NCBI GenBank assembly: GCA_014728435.1
Contig: WJLP01000088.1
Location: 1-9,317 of the forward strand
Reading direction: 5' to 3'
DNA from: Candidatus Uhrbacteria bacterium
GTDB lineage: Bacteria; Patescibacteriota; Patescibacteriia; 2-12-FULL-60-25
DNA: 9,317 bases
A model generated the notes under the pieces. The model had not been told where the DNA came from. It did not search any database and was given only the letters and a program-made list of their open reading frames with translations. Positions 1 to 5,381 of this stretch are shown here, piece after piece; positions within the stretch are counted from its first letter, which is position 1; the number at the start of each line of letters is the position of its first letter. Both the position numbers and the translations under genes were made by a program.

Positions 1-466
1 CCTTTGCTATGGCATGCAAATGGCTGTTATCGAAGCCGCCAGAAATGTCCTGGGGCTAAAAGATGCTACATCAACCGAGATAAACTCCAAATCAAAAAAT
101 CCTGTTATACATTTGATGAACGAACAGGAAGAAAAGATGAAAAATACGGATTATGGCGGCACCATGCGCTTGGGTGACTATCCCTGTGTACTCAAAGACG
201 ATTCGCGCGCCCGCGAACTTTACGGCAAAGAATTCGTTGTTGAGCGCCACCGCCATCGTTATGAGTATAATCCGGATTATCGCCAACAACTGGAAGGCGC
301 CGGCCTCATCGCCTCAGGCGTGTCACCGGATGACTCACTTGTCGAAATCGTAGAATGGAAAGATCACCCTTTCTTCATAGCATCACAATTCCATCCCGAA
401 TTCCTATCACGCCCATTTGCACCGCATCCACTCTTTGTCGGGTTTATAAAAGCGGCGTTGAAATAA
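1..466 (+). CDS. pyrG: CTP synthase, C-terminal glutamine amidotransferase part (5' partial)
   Basis: CTP synthase makes CTP from UTP, ATP and glutamine in the cytoplasm; the class I glutaminase domain at its C-terminus supplies ammonia. The frame is open to the left edge, so only the last ~155 residues are present. It begins with LCYGMQMAVIEAARN, the nucleophile elbow, whose catalytic Cys is codon 5-7. The other triad residues are in SQFHPEF near the end (His and Glu of the HPE motif). R-H-R-H-R-Y-E-Y is the conserved glutaminase segment of this family. The ATG at 14 is internal and not a start. The stop TAA (464-466) overlaps by one base the outer edge of an inverted repeat that brackets the next gene. 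Family assignment is very secure. Confidence 0.97.
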   Translation, partial: LCYGMQMAVIEAARNVLGLKDATSTEINSKSKNPVIHLMNEQEEKMKNTDYGGTMRLGDYPCVLKDDSRARELYGKEFVVERHRHRYEYNPDYRQQLEGAGLIASGVSPDDSLVEIVEWKDHPFFIASQFHPEFLSRPFAPHPLFVGFIKAALK

Positions 467-502
467 ACTCACTCTAAATCTATCTCTTAAGATCAAGAGA
501 GA
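466..502 (+). repeat. Left inverted repeat bracketing the DUF559 gene
   Basis: AACTCAC (466-472), a 10-nt spacer, then TCTCTTAAGATCAAGAGAGA (483-502). The second part is itself an imperfect palindrome (TCTCTT/AAGAGA arms) and could form a hairpin. The reverse complement of 892-927 has the same order: AACTCAC, 9 nt, then a 20-mer matching at 18 of 20 positions. Confidence 0.85.
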
Positions 503-522
503 GACTTGCTAATAAGTCATAT

Positions 523-924
523 ATGTCTGACTTGTTTAACGACCCAGGTAATCTTGATTTGCGTAGAGAAATGCGAAAACAGTCAACTCCAGCTGAAAAA
601 ATTCTTTGGGAATATCTAAGAAATCGAAAACTGGTCGGGTTTAGGTTCATGAGGCAATTCGGAGTCTTGAATTACATTGTCGATTTTTATTGTCCTAAAC
701 TTCGTTTGGCTGTTGAGCTGGATGGAAAACATCATCATGAAGAGCGGATTGTTACAATAGACGAACATAGAACAGAAGCTTTAAAGAGGTTAAACATTAC
801 AGTAATTCGTTTTGATAATAATGAAGTACTTGAGAATTTGGATAGTGTCATCTGTCATACTCAAGAAACTTTAGAACTATTACACCAAAAACCTCTCTTG
901 ATCTCAAGAGAGGGGCAGGGGTGA
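523..924 (+). CDS. DUF559 family protein (PD-(D/E)XK endonuclease-like)
   Basis: A 133-residue protein of the DUF559 type, related to Vsr-like very-short-patch endonucleases. The family hallmarks are visible: N-terminal LRREMRKQSTPAEKILWEYLRNR, then FRFMRQFGVLNYIVDFYCPKLRLAVELDGKHH, with D54 and E65-L-D67-G as the likely PD-(D/E)XK-type acidic residues, and a later VIRFDNNEV strand. Its biological substrate is unknown; family members occur as stand-alone genes and in accessory DNA. No good Shine-Dalgarno sequence precedes the ATG. The gene is visibly more AT-rich than pyrG or mraY. It sits inside a ~462-bp unit bounded by inverted repeats, and its last ten codons (P-L-L-I-S-R-E-G-Q-G) plus the TGA stop are encoded by the right repeat, so the tail is probably not functional protein. 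Use of TGA as stop argues against genetic code 25. Confidence 0.88.
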   Translation: MSDLFNDPGNLDLRREMRKQSTPAEKILWEYLRNRKLVGFRFMRQFGVLNYIVDFYCPKLRLAVELDGKHHHEERIVTIDEHRTEALKRLNITVIRFDNNEVLENLDSVICHTQETLELLHQKPLLISREGQG

Positions 925-927
925 GTT
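892..927 (-). repeat. Right inverted repeat bracketing the DUF559 gene
   Basis: On the minus strand this reads AACTCAC (927-921), nine bases, then TCTCTTGAGATCAAGAGAGG (911-892), mirroring the copy at 466-502. On the plus strand 892-913 is a perfect inverted repeat with 10-bp arms (CCTCTCTTGA / TCAAGAGAGG) around TC, able to form a strong hairpin at the end of the DUF559 mRNA. It overlaps the final codons of that gene. Confidence 0.87.
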
Positions 928-933
928 CAAACC

Positions 934-958
934 AAAAACGAGCATTAGCTCGTTTTTT
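934..958. terminator. Bidirectional intrinsic terminator between DUF559 and rpmA
   Basis: Perfect 10-bp stem AAAAACGAGC / GCTCGTTTTT (934-943 and 948-957) with the four-base loop ATTA. The T run (953-958) serves plus-strand transcripts from DUF559; the A run (934-938) gives a T run on the minus strand for rpmA. The loop contains the rpmA stop codon (TAA on the minus strand, 947-945), so the 5' arm on that strand encodes the last residues of L27. Confidence 0.85.
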
Positions 959-1235
959 CGTTTGGGATTACATTTGCGAACTTAGACCATCTGCGTCCAC
1001 CGGAAAATTTGGTAACGTGTTTTTCTGTGAAGTTTACGACTCCTTCTGCTACAGCATAAAGAGTATCATCCTTGCCTATGCGGACGTTTTGGCCCGGGCG
1101 GATTTTACTTCCGCGCTGACGGACGATTATGTTGCCGATCTTCACTTTTTCTCCGGCGTATTTTTTGGTACCAAGGCGTTGCCCTTGTGAATCGCGGCCC
1201 AGCTTTGTAGAACCGCCAGCTTTTACGTGTGCCAT
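945..1235 (-). CDS. rpmA: 50S ribosomal protein L27
   Basis: bL27 is a 96-residue component of the large ribosomal subunit whose N-terminal tail reaches towards the peptidyl transferase centre. The start MAHVKAGGSTKLGRDSQG and the core IIVRQRGSKIRPGQNV and DDTLYAVAEGVV are diagnostic. There is no N-terminal extension of the kind cleaved by Prp in Firmicutes, so the methionine at 1235 is a natural start. Position 4 is Val where many bacteria have Lys. Its usual partner rplU (L21) is not next to it here. No Shine-Dalgarno sequence is visible just upstream. A strong promoter at 1351-1323 would give an mRNA with a ~80-nt leader containing a 7-bp-phased repeat array. The gene ends inside a terminator hairpin and converges with the DUF559 gene. 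Confidence 0.97.
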   Translation of the reverse strand: MAHVKAGGSTKLGRDSQGQRLGTKKYAGEKVKIGNIIVRQRGSKIRPGQNVRIGKDDTLYAVAEGVVNFTEKHVTKFSGGRRWSKFANVIPNEKTS

Positions 1236-1240
1236 AACAA

Positions 1241-1303
1241 ATTAGCTATTAGCCGTTAGCTATTAGCCGTTAGCTGGCTATGAGCTATCGGCTATCTGCT
1301 ATC
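1241..1303. repeat. 7-bp-phased TAGC/GCTA word array (family B, first copy)
   Basis: Nine consecutive heptads without a slip: five of the form (A/G)TTAGC(T/C) from 1241 to 1275, then four of the form NGCTAT(C/G) from 1276 to 1303. The two halves are in opposite sense, so the array has an internal inversion. It lies in the likely 5' leader of rpmA. The minus-strand word GATAGCCGATAGC also occurs on the plus strand at 2033-2045. Confidence 0.85.
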
Positions 1304-1322
1304 AGCATGTTTAAGTAGGCCT

Positions 1323-1351
1323 ATATTAAGCCATAATCCGGGACTTGTCAA
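1323..1351 (-). promoter_or_regulatory. Promoter of rpmA
   Basis: On the minus strand: TTGACA (1351-1346), 17-bp spacer, TAATAT (1328-1323). This is a perfect -35 and a fair -10 at ideal spacing. Transcription would start near 1316, about 80 nt before the rpmA ATG. The -35 overlaps that of the opposite nfu promoter. Confidence 0.6.
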
Positions 1352-1373
1352 GCCGGGTTGTGGAGGCTATAGT
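1345..1373 (+). promoter_or_regulatory. Promoter of nfu and its membrane protein neighbour
   Basis: TTGTCA (1345-1350), 17-bp spacer, TATAGT (1368-1373). The expected start point is at about 1380, at the first codon of nfu, so the mRNA would have almost no leader. The -35 lies in CTTGTCAAG (1344-1352), a near-palindrome shared with the divergent rpmA promoter. Confidence 0.6.
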
Positions 1374-1381
1374 ACAAGGTG

Positions 1382-1630
1382 ATGGAAACCAAACCAGAAC
1401 AATTTTATAGCCAAGTTGAGCAAATTTTGGATGAAATACGTGAACCCATGATTTTGCACGGCGGAAATGTTGAATTAGTGAGCGCGGATCCCGAATCCGG
1501 GCTGGTTGAAGTGCGCTTGCATGGCGCTTGCGTGGGTTGCCCCATGGCTGAAATTACATTAAAAGGCGGCATCGAAGCCACTTTAATGGAAAAAATCCCC
1601 CAAGTTAAAGAAGTGCGGGCCGTAGAGTAA
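1382..1630 (+). CDS. Nfu-type iron-sulfur cluster protein (NifU C-terminal domain)
   Basis: An 82-residue protein made almost wholly of the NifU-like C-terminal domain, which binds and hands over Fe-S clusters in the cytoplasm. The Cys-X-X-Cys motif is in HGACVGCPMAEITLKGGIE, followed by the usual IPQVKEVRAVE ending; the pattern ILDEIREPMILHGGNVELV is also typical. The two cysteines of one chain would bridge a 4Fe-4S cluster with a second chain (family knowledge). Start choice: the ATG at 1382 or the in-frame GTG at 1379. GGAGG at 1362-1366 is too far upstream and would lie before the predicted transcript start, so initiation may be leaderless. The stop is one base before the next ATG, so the two genes are probably coupled. 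Confidence 0.93.
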   Translation: METKPEQFYSQVEQILDEIREPMILHGGNVELVSADPESGLVEVRLHGACVGCPMAEITLKGGIEATLMEKIPQVKEVRAVE

Positions 1631-1631
1631 T

Positions 1632-2009
1632 ATGATTTGGGATGAATGGCGTTTTAGCTCAAGAATCGCCTGGGAAAATCCTCTCATGCGCTGGGGCATG
1701 ATAGCCACGCTTATCTCATTGCTTGCTGCCAGCGCTTATTCGGGTTACCGGCTCTTCAGTCTGTCATTGCCGTCCGGCTATGTGGTTACACATTACACGG
1801 TCTATCTGGGTATCGATCAGGTTTTGCCGTATCCTTGGCTGATTCTTATTTTGCTCGTGCCTGTTGTGCTGATTTCTGCTACCATGACTCTGGGTTATTA
1901 TTTTTACAGGCAAGACGTTTTGGCGGGAGCGAGTCTGCTGACCCTTTCCGCAATCACCACTGTAATTTGGATTATTCAATTGTTTCATCTAATCAAAATA
2001 AACATCTAA
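1632..2009 (+). CDS. Small membrane protein with three predicted helices
   Basis: A 125-residue protein of unknown function. After a polar N-terminus (MIWDEWRFSSRIAWENPL) there are three hydrophobic segments at about residues 21-43, 69-91 and 97-119. The loop between the first two contains VVTHYTVYLGIDQVLPYPW, which would face outward if the N-terminus is cytoplasmic. From memory, small three-helix proteins with an LHY-x-x-Y-x-GID-like loop are common in CPR genomes, but no function is known to me. It starts one base after the nfu stop codon, so it is very likely co-transcribed and translationally coupled with nfu. A link to Fe-S chemistry is not shown by the sequence: the protein has no cysteines. 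Confidence 0.8.
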   Translation: MIWDEWRFSSRIAWENPLMRWGMIATLISLLAASAYSGYRLFSLSLPSGYVVTHYTVYLGIDQVLPYPWLILILLVPVVLISATMTLGYYFYRQDVLAGASLLTLSAITTVIWIIQLFHLIKINI

Positions 2010-2011
2010 TA

Positions 2012-2107
2012 TTTAGCCGACAGCTAATAGCTGATAGCCGATAGCCAAACAAGGATCTGCTAACAGCTAACAGCTCTTGACCGCCATTGGCGGTATCCGC
2101 TAATAGC
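2012..2107. repeat. 7-bp-phased TAGC word array (family B, second copy) with a CCGCC hairpin
   Basis: Five in-phase heptads at 2012-2046 (TTTAGCC, GACAGCT, AATAGCT, GATAGCC, GATAGCC). AGC recurs exactly 7 bp apart at 2065 and 2072, and CGC and AGC at 2098 and 2105. The run is interrupted by ACCGCC-ATT-GGCGGT (2080-2094), a perfect 6-bp hairpin. It fills the spacer before mraY. Its words match the reverse complement of the array at 1241-1303, so the two arrays bracket nfu and the membrane gene in opposite orientation. Confidence 0.82.
2077..2106 (+). promoter_or_regulatory. Possible weak promoter of the mraY-ftsW-murG operon
   Basis: TTGACC (2077-2082) is a good -35, but the matching -10 is poor: TAATAG (2101-2106) at 18-bp spacing. 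It would start transcription close to the mraY ATG at 2113. A perfect hairpin (2080-2094) lies across the end of the -35 and the spacer. This is tentative; the operon might instead be read from the nfu promoter. Confidence 0.3.
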
Positions 2108-2112
2108 TAATT

Positions 2113-3162
2113 ATGGACATCATTACCTGGGAAGTCATTCGCATTATCGCTCTCGCATTCGCGTGCTTTTTTGTCGCTTTTATCGCCACGCCCACTGTGG
2201 TTAAACTTTTGCGTAAATACAAGCTGGGCAAGAACATCCGTGACGAAAACTCTGCTCCGGTTATGTCCAAAATGCACGCCGGCAAAAGTGGTACTCCCAG
2301 CATGGGCGGTATAGTTATTTGGGGAGCCGTTCTGCTCGTGGTAGGCTCGCTATGGCTCATCTGCGCCGTCTGGAACGTGGAACCTTGGTGCTCATGGAAC
2401 ATACTCTCTCGAAGTCAAACATTCGTACCGTTTGGCGCCATGATAGCGGCCGCGCTCATCGGTCTTGTGGACGACTACCTAAACGTTCGCAAGATCGGGC
2501 CCAAAGGTGGCGGCCTGCGCGTTCGTCACCGCTTAATCGCCTACACCTCCATCGCGGCCATTTGCGCCTGGTGGTTTTACGACAAACTCGAATGGAGCTC
2601 GATCCACATTCCTTTTGACGGCAACCTGGAACTTTCCTGGCTCTATATTCCGTTTTTCATCTTTGTCATCGTAGCCACGCAACACTCGGTCAACCTCACC
2701 GACGGACTTGATGGTTTGGCCGGCGGCACTTTAATGGCCGCTTTTGGCGCGTTTGGAGCCATTGCTTTTATGCAGGGCCGAACCGATATCACCGCGCTTT
2801 GTGCCGCCATTATCGGAGCTTTGTTGGCCTTCTTGTGGCACAACATTAACCCGGCCGAATTCTTCATGGGTGATACGGGCGCCATGGCCTTGGGGACGGC
2901 ACTTGGCATCATAGCCATGCTTACCAACCAACCCTTGCTTTTACCCATAATCGGCATCATCTTTGTGATGGAGTCCGGCTCGGTCATCGTGCAGCTTACG
3001 TCAAAGAAATTACGCGGAGGTAAAAAAATCTTTCAAAGTACGCCCATCCATCATCATTTTGAGGCTAAGGGCTGGGGCGAACCTCGAATCGTCATGCGTT
3101 TCTGGATCGTGGCATTCATTACCGCGGTGCTCGGTGTTATGATCCACATGATCGATAAATAA
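2113..3162 (+). CDS. mraY: Phospho-N-acetylmuramoyl-pentapeptide transferase (MraY)
   Basis: This integral membrane enzyme moves phospho-MurNAc-pentapeptide from UDP to undecaprenyl phosphate, making lipid I on the cytoplasmic face. The 349-residue length is normal. Family motifs in order: KSGTPSMGG (58-66), VDDY with D120/D121, NLTDGLDGLAGG (194-205, including D197 and D200), FFMGDTGA with D254, and TPIHHHFE (HHH at 313-315). These cover the Mg-binding aspartates and the histidine motif specific to MraY rather than WecA. About ten hydrophobic segments can be seen. The ATG is not preceded by a Shine-Dalgarno sequence but by the TAGC repeat array. ftsW begins two bases after the stop, and murG follows with an overlap, so the three form one operon. 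Confidence 0.98.
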   Translation: MDIITWEVIRIIALAFACFFVAFIATPTVVKLLRKYKLGKNIRDENSAPVMSKMHAGKSGTPSMGGIVIWGAVLLVVGSLWLICAVWNVEPWCSWNILSRSQTFVPFGAMIAAALIGLVDDYLNVRKIGPKGGGLRVRHRLIAYTSIAAICAWWFYDKLEWSSIHIPFDGNLELSWLYIPFFIFVIVATQHSVNLTDGLDGLAGGTLMAAFGAFGAIAFMQGRTDITALCAAIIGALLAFLWHNINPAEFFMGDTGAMALGTALGIIAMLTNQPLLLPIIGIIFVMESGSVIVQLTSKKLRGGKKIFQSTPIHHHFEAKGWGEPRIVMRFWIVAFITAVLGVMIHMIDK

Positions 3163-3164
3163 TT

Positions 3165-4286
3165 ATGCGTGAAAAAAGGGGCGCAATCGATCGCGGATTT
3201 TTATACAGCCTGATTATTCTGGTCGGTTTCGGTTTGCTCATGCTTTTATCGGCCAGCGGCCCCGTGGGTTATCAAAAATTTGATGATGTTTTGTATTTTT
3301 TTAACCATCAAATCATTTATGGATTAATACCGGGCATCATCTTGTTCGCGATCTTTGCCAAGCTTGATTACCGCTTGCTGGTCAAACTCGCGCCGGCCGC
3401 GCTCATCATCTCCATCATCTTACTCCTCCTGGTTTACATCCCCGGCATCGGTATGCGCTTTGGCGGGTCCGGCCGCTGGGTGGATTTTGGTTTAATCACT
3501 TTCCAGCCGTCCGAATTTGTAAAAATCGGCTTTCTGGTTTATGTCGCAGCTTGGCTGGAAAAGCGCACGCAAAACAAAGAAGCTCATACTTTGGAAAAAG
3601 GCCTAATTCCATTCCTTGTCGCGCTGGCTGTTATTATGTTTTTGCTTATCCTTCAGCCCAATACCGGGTCCATGGTTGTTATTGCCGGAGCCGCATTAAC
3701 CGCATACTTCATTTCCGGCGCGCCGCTGGTGTACTTTTTCGGCATAGGAGCGGCCGGAGCCGCGCTTTTTTGGATACTGATAAATGCCACACCGTATCGT
3801 GCCCAGCGCGTACTTACTTTTCTACACCCCGAACTCGACCCGCAAGGAATTGGCTATCATATCAACCAAGCATTTTTGGCCATTGGCTCGGGCGGACTGT
3901 TCGGCTTGGGTTATGGCCACTCGCGCCAAAAATACTTATACCTGCCCGAGGTGGCCGGTGATTCCATCTTTGCCGTAGTCGCCGAAGAAATGGGCTTTTT
4001 TATCACAACATTATTTTTAGCTCTATTGGGCTTTTTTATCTATAAATGCTTTGACATCGCCAAACGCGCCAAAGATCCGTTCGGCCAATTTTTAGCCGTG
4101 GGCATCGGTGCCTGGATCGGCATTCAAAGCGCGCTAAATATCGCGTCCATGCTGGGCCTTGTGCCCATAACGGGCGTCACCTTGCCGTTTATCAGCTATG
4201 GATCATCCGCCTTTGTTGCGCTTGCCATCGCTTGTGGTATCATGGCATCAATAAGCCGAGGGACTCAATTATGGCAAGGACGATAG
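3165..4286 (+). CDS. ftsW: SEDS family peptidoglycan glycosyltransferase FtsW
   Basis: A polytopic membrane protein of 373 residues that polymerises lipid II into glycan strands, with a partner class B PBP. SEDS signatures: GSGRWVDFGLITFQPSEFVK (101-120), YHINQAFLAIGSGGLFGLGYG (231-251), YLYLPEVAGDSIFAVVAEEMGF (257-278) with D266 at the position of the catalytic aspartate, and PFISYGSSAF (341-350). Around ten helices are visible. FtsW and RodA are hard to separate by sequence alone; the place between mraY and murG in the dcw order favours FtsW. Its ATG lies two bases after the mraY stop without its own Shine-Dalgarno sequence, which suggests coupling. The last 16 bases overlap the start of murG. 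Confidence 0.95.
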   Translation: MREKRGAIDRGFLYSLIILVGFGLLMLLSASGPVGYQKFDDVLYFFNHQIIYGLIPGIILFAIFAKLDYRLLVKLAPAALIISIILLLLVYIPGIGMRFGGSGRWVDFGLITFQPSEFVKIGFLVYVAAWLEKRTQNKEAHTLEKGLIPFLVALAVIMFLLILQPNTGSMVVIAGAALTAYFISGAPLVYFFGIGAAGAALFWILINATPYRAQRVLTFLHPELDPQGIGYHINQAFLAIGSGGLFGLGYGHSRQKYLYLPEVAGDSIFAVVAEEMGFFITTLFLALLGFFIYKCFDIAKRAKDPFGQFLAVGIGAWIGIQSALNIASMLGLVPITGVTLPFISYGSSAFVALAIACGIMASISRGTQLWQGR

Positions 4287-5353
4287 CATTGGTAGGTGGA
4301 GGAACCATGGGGCCGACAGCCCCTCTTTTGGCATTACATGCTTTTTGGAGCAGGCAACGCCCGCGTGACAAGTTCATTTGGATTGGTACTCAAGAAGGCC
4401 CGGAGCGCAAGCCGGTTGAAGCGCGCGGTATTCCGTTTTATACAATCCCGAGCGCTAAAATCCCGCGTTATCTAACAACCAAGCTTATCACCTGGCCGTT
4501 TGACTACCTCAAAGCACGGCGAGCCGCTGGCAATCTTCTTGACGAACACCGACCCGATATCGTCATCGGAGCTGGCGGATTTACCCAAGTCCCGGTAATT
4601 CGCGCCGCGGCCCGCCGTTATATACCCTGCGTCGTGCATCAGCTTGATTTTCAACCCGGCTGGTCCAATCTGGCCGTGCAAAAATATTGCAAGGTAATTA
4701 CCACCAGTTTTGTTTATCACAATAAAAAATTCCGCAACTGCAAAGAAGAAAAGCAAATCGCCACGCCCAATCGTTTTGTTGGCTCAAACCCGCCCGAAAC
4801 CAAACTCGCCAAACAACACTTTGGCTTTGACACTAAAGCGCCCGTCATCCTTGTCATCGGCGGCGGAACCGGCTCTCGCGCCTTAAACCAAGCCGTGGAA
4901 ACCAATATCGGCAAATGGCTGGAAAAAACCCAAGTCCTGCACATCACGGGCCGCAACCGCTCCGAAAACCCACCCGAACAACTCGGCTACAAACGCTTCG
5001 AGTTCTTAGATCGTGACGAGCTTTTACAAGCCTATTCAGCCGCGGACATTGTCATCTCACGCGCCGGCATGGGGGGCATCACAGATCTGGCAACACTTTC
5101 CAAGCCAACCATCCTTGTCCCAATCAAAAATTCGCATCAAGAAAAAAATACCAGGCATTTGCCGATTGCAACTATAGAGGTCAAAGAATCCGAAAACCTT
5201 TTCGAAGACCTCTACAAAAACGTCCTCCGCCTCCTCAAAGATCCAAGCAAACGCAAAAAACTAGCCCACGAACTCCACTGCACCGTCCCAACCGACAACG
5301 GCCGCGAGTGGACCTCCATCATCGAAAGTTATTTGCCGGAGGATTTGGAATAA
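4271..5353 (+). CDS. murG: UDP-GlcNAc:lipid I N-acetylglucosaminyltransferase (MurG)
   Basis: MurG adds GlcNAc to lipid I to make lipid II at the inner face of the membrane. The 360-residue GT-B protein shows both glycine-rich loops (GGGTMGPTAP at 9-18 and GGGTGSRALNQ at 197-207), GAGGFTQVPV (100-109), ISRAGMGGITDLATLSKP (262-279) and VPIKNSHQEKN (283-293). Oddities compared with E. coli: the conserved His of the first loop (GGTGGH) is replaced by Pro15, the HEQN segment reads HQLD (123-126), and the glutamate of the SGALTVSE region is Asp272. A divergent MurG of this type is, from memory, usual in CPR bacteria. An in-frame ATG at 4232 is rejected because the ATG at 4271 has GAGGGA (4258-4263) 7 nt before it and starts directly with the Rossmann strand. 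It overlaps ftsW by 16 bp. Confidence 0.93.
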   Translation: MARTIALVGGGTMGPTAPLLALHAFWSRQRPRDKFIWIGTQEGPERKPVEARGIPFYTIPSAKIPRYLTTKLITWPFDYLKARRAAGNLLDEHRPDIVIGAGGFTQVPVIRAAARRYIPCVVHQLDFQPGWSNLAVQKYCKVITTSFVYHNKKFRNCKEEKQIATPNRFVGSNPPETKLAKQHFGFDTKAPVILVIGGGTGSRALNQAVETNIGKWLEKTQVLHITGRNRSENPPEQLGYKRFEFLDRDELLQAYSAADIVISRAGMGGITDLATLSKPTILVPIKNSHQEKNTRHLPIATIEVKESENLFEDLYKNVLRLLKDPSKRKKLAHELHCTVPTDNGREWTSIIESYLPEDLE

Positions 5354-5366
5354 AAAATATTTTTTG

Positions 5367-5375
5367 TGATATAAT
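5367..5375 (+). promoter_or_regulatory. Extended -10 promoter of the unknown gene at 5382
   Basis: TGA-TATAAT (5367-5375) is a perfect extended -10. No convincing -35 is seen; TTTGGA at 5344-5349 is 20 bp away and weak. The start point expected 7 nt downstream of the -10 is 5382, the A of the start codon, so the transcript is predicted to be leaderless. Confidence 0.65.
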
Positions 5376-5381
5376 GTTGCT

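Noticed and set aside
523..924. Vsr mismatch endonuclease with a partner methylase
   Set aside because: The protein fits DUF559 better than Vsr and no DNA methyltransferase is present in the window.
466..927. Insertion sequence with target site duplication
   Set aside because: No transposase and no matching direct repeat just outside the inverted repeats were found, so it is reported only as a repeat-bounded unit.
921..1190. Plus-strand open frame of 89 codons
   Set aside because: It is the antisense of rpmA, whose L27 sequence is unmistakable, and it starts inside the DUF559 stop and terminator region.
1241..1303. Possible CRISPR array
   Set aside because: The units are 7 bp with no spacers and no cas genes nearby; it is a phased word repeat.
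2643..2987. Minus-strand open frame of 114 codons
   Set aside because: It is the antisense of mraY and has no family resemblance.
4232..4270. Longer murG start at 4232
   Set aside because: It would add 13 residues read inside ftsW with no ribosome binding site; the ATG at 4271 has GAGGGA and begins at the expected beta strand.
5352..5365. AAAAAATATTTTTT as a murG terminator
   Set aside because: It has no G-C pairs and a minimal loop; it is more likely AT-rich promoter DNA of the next gene.
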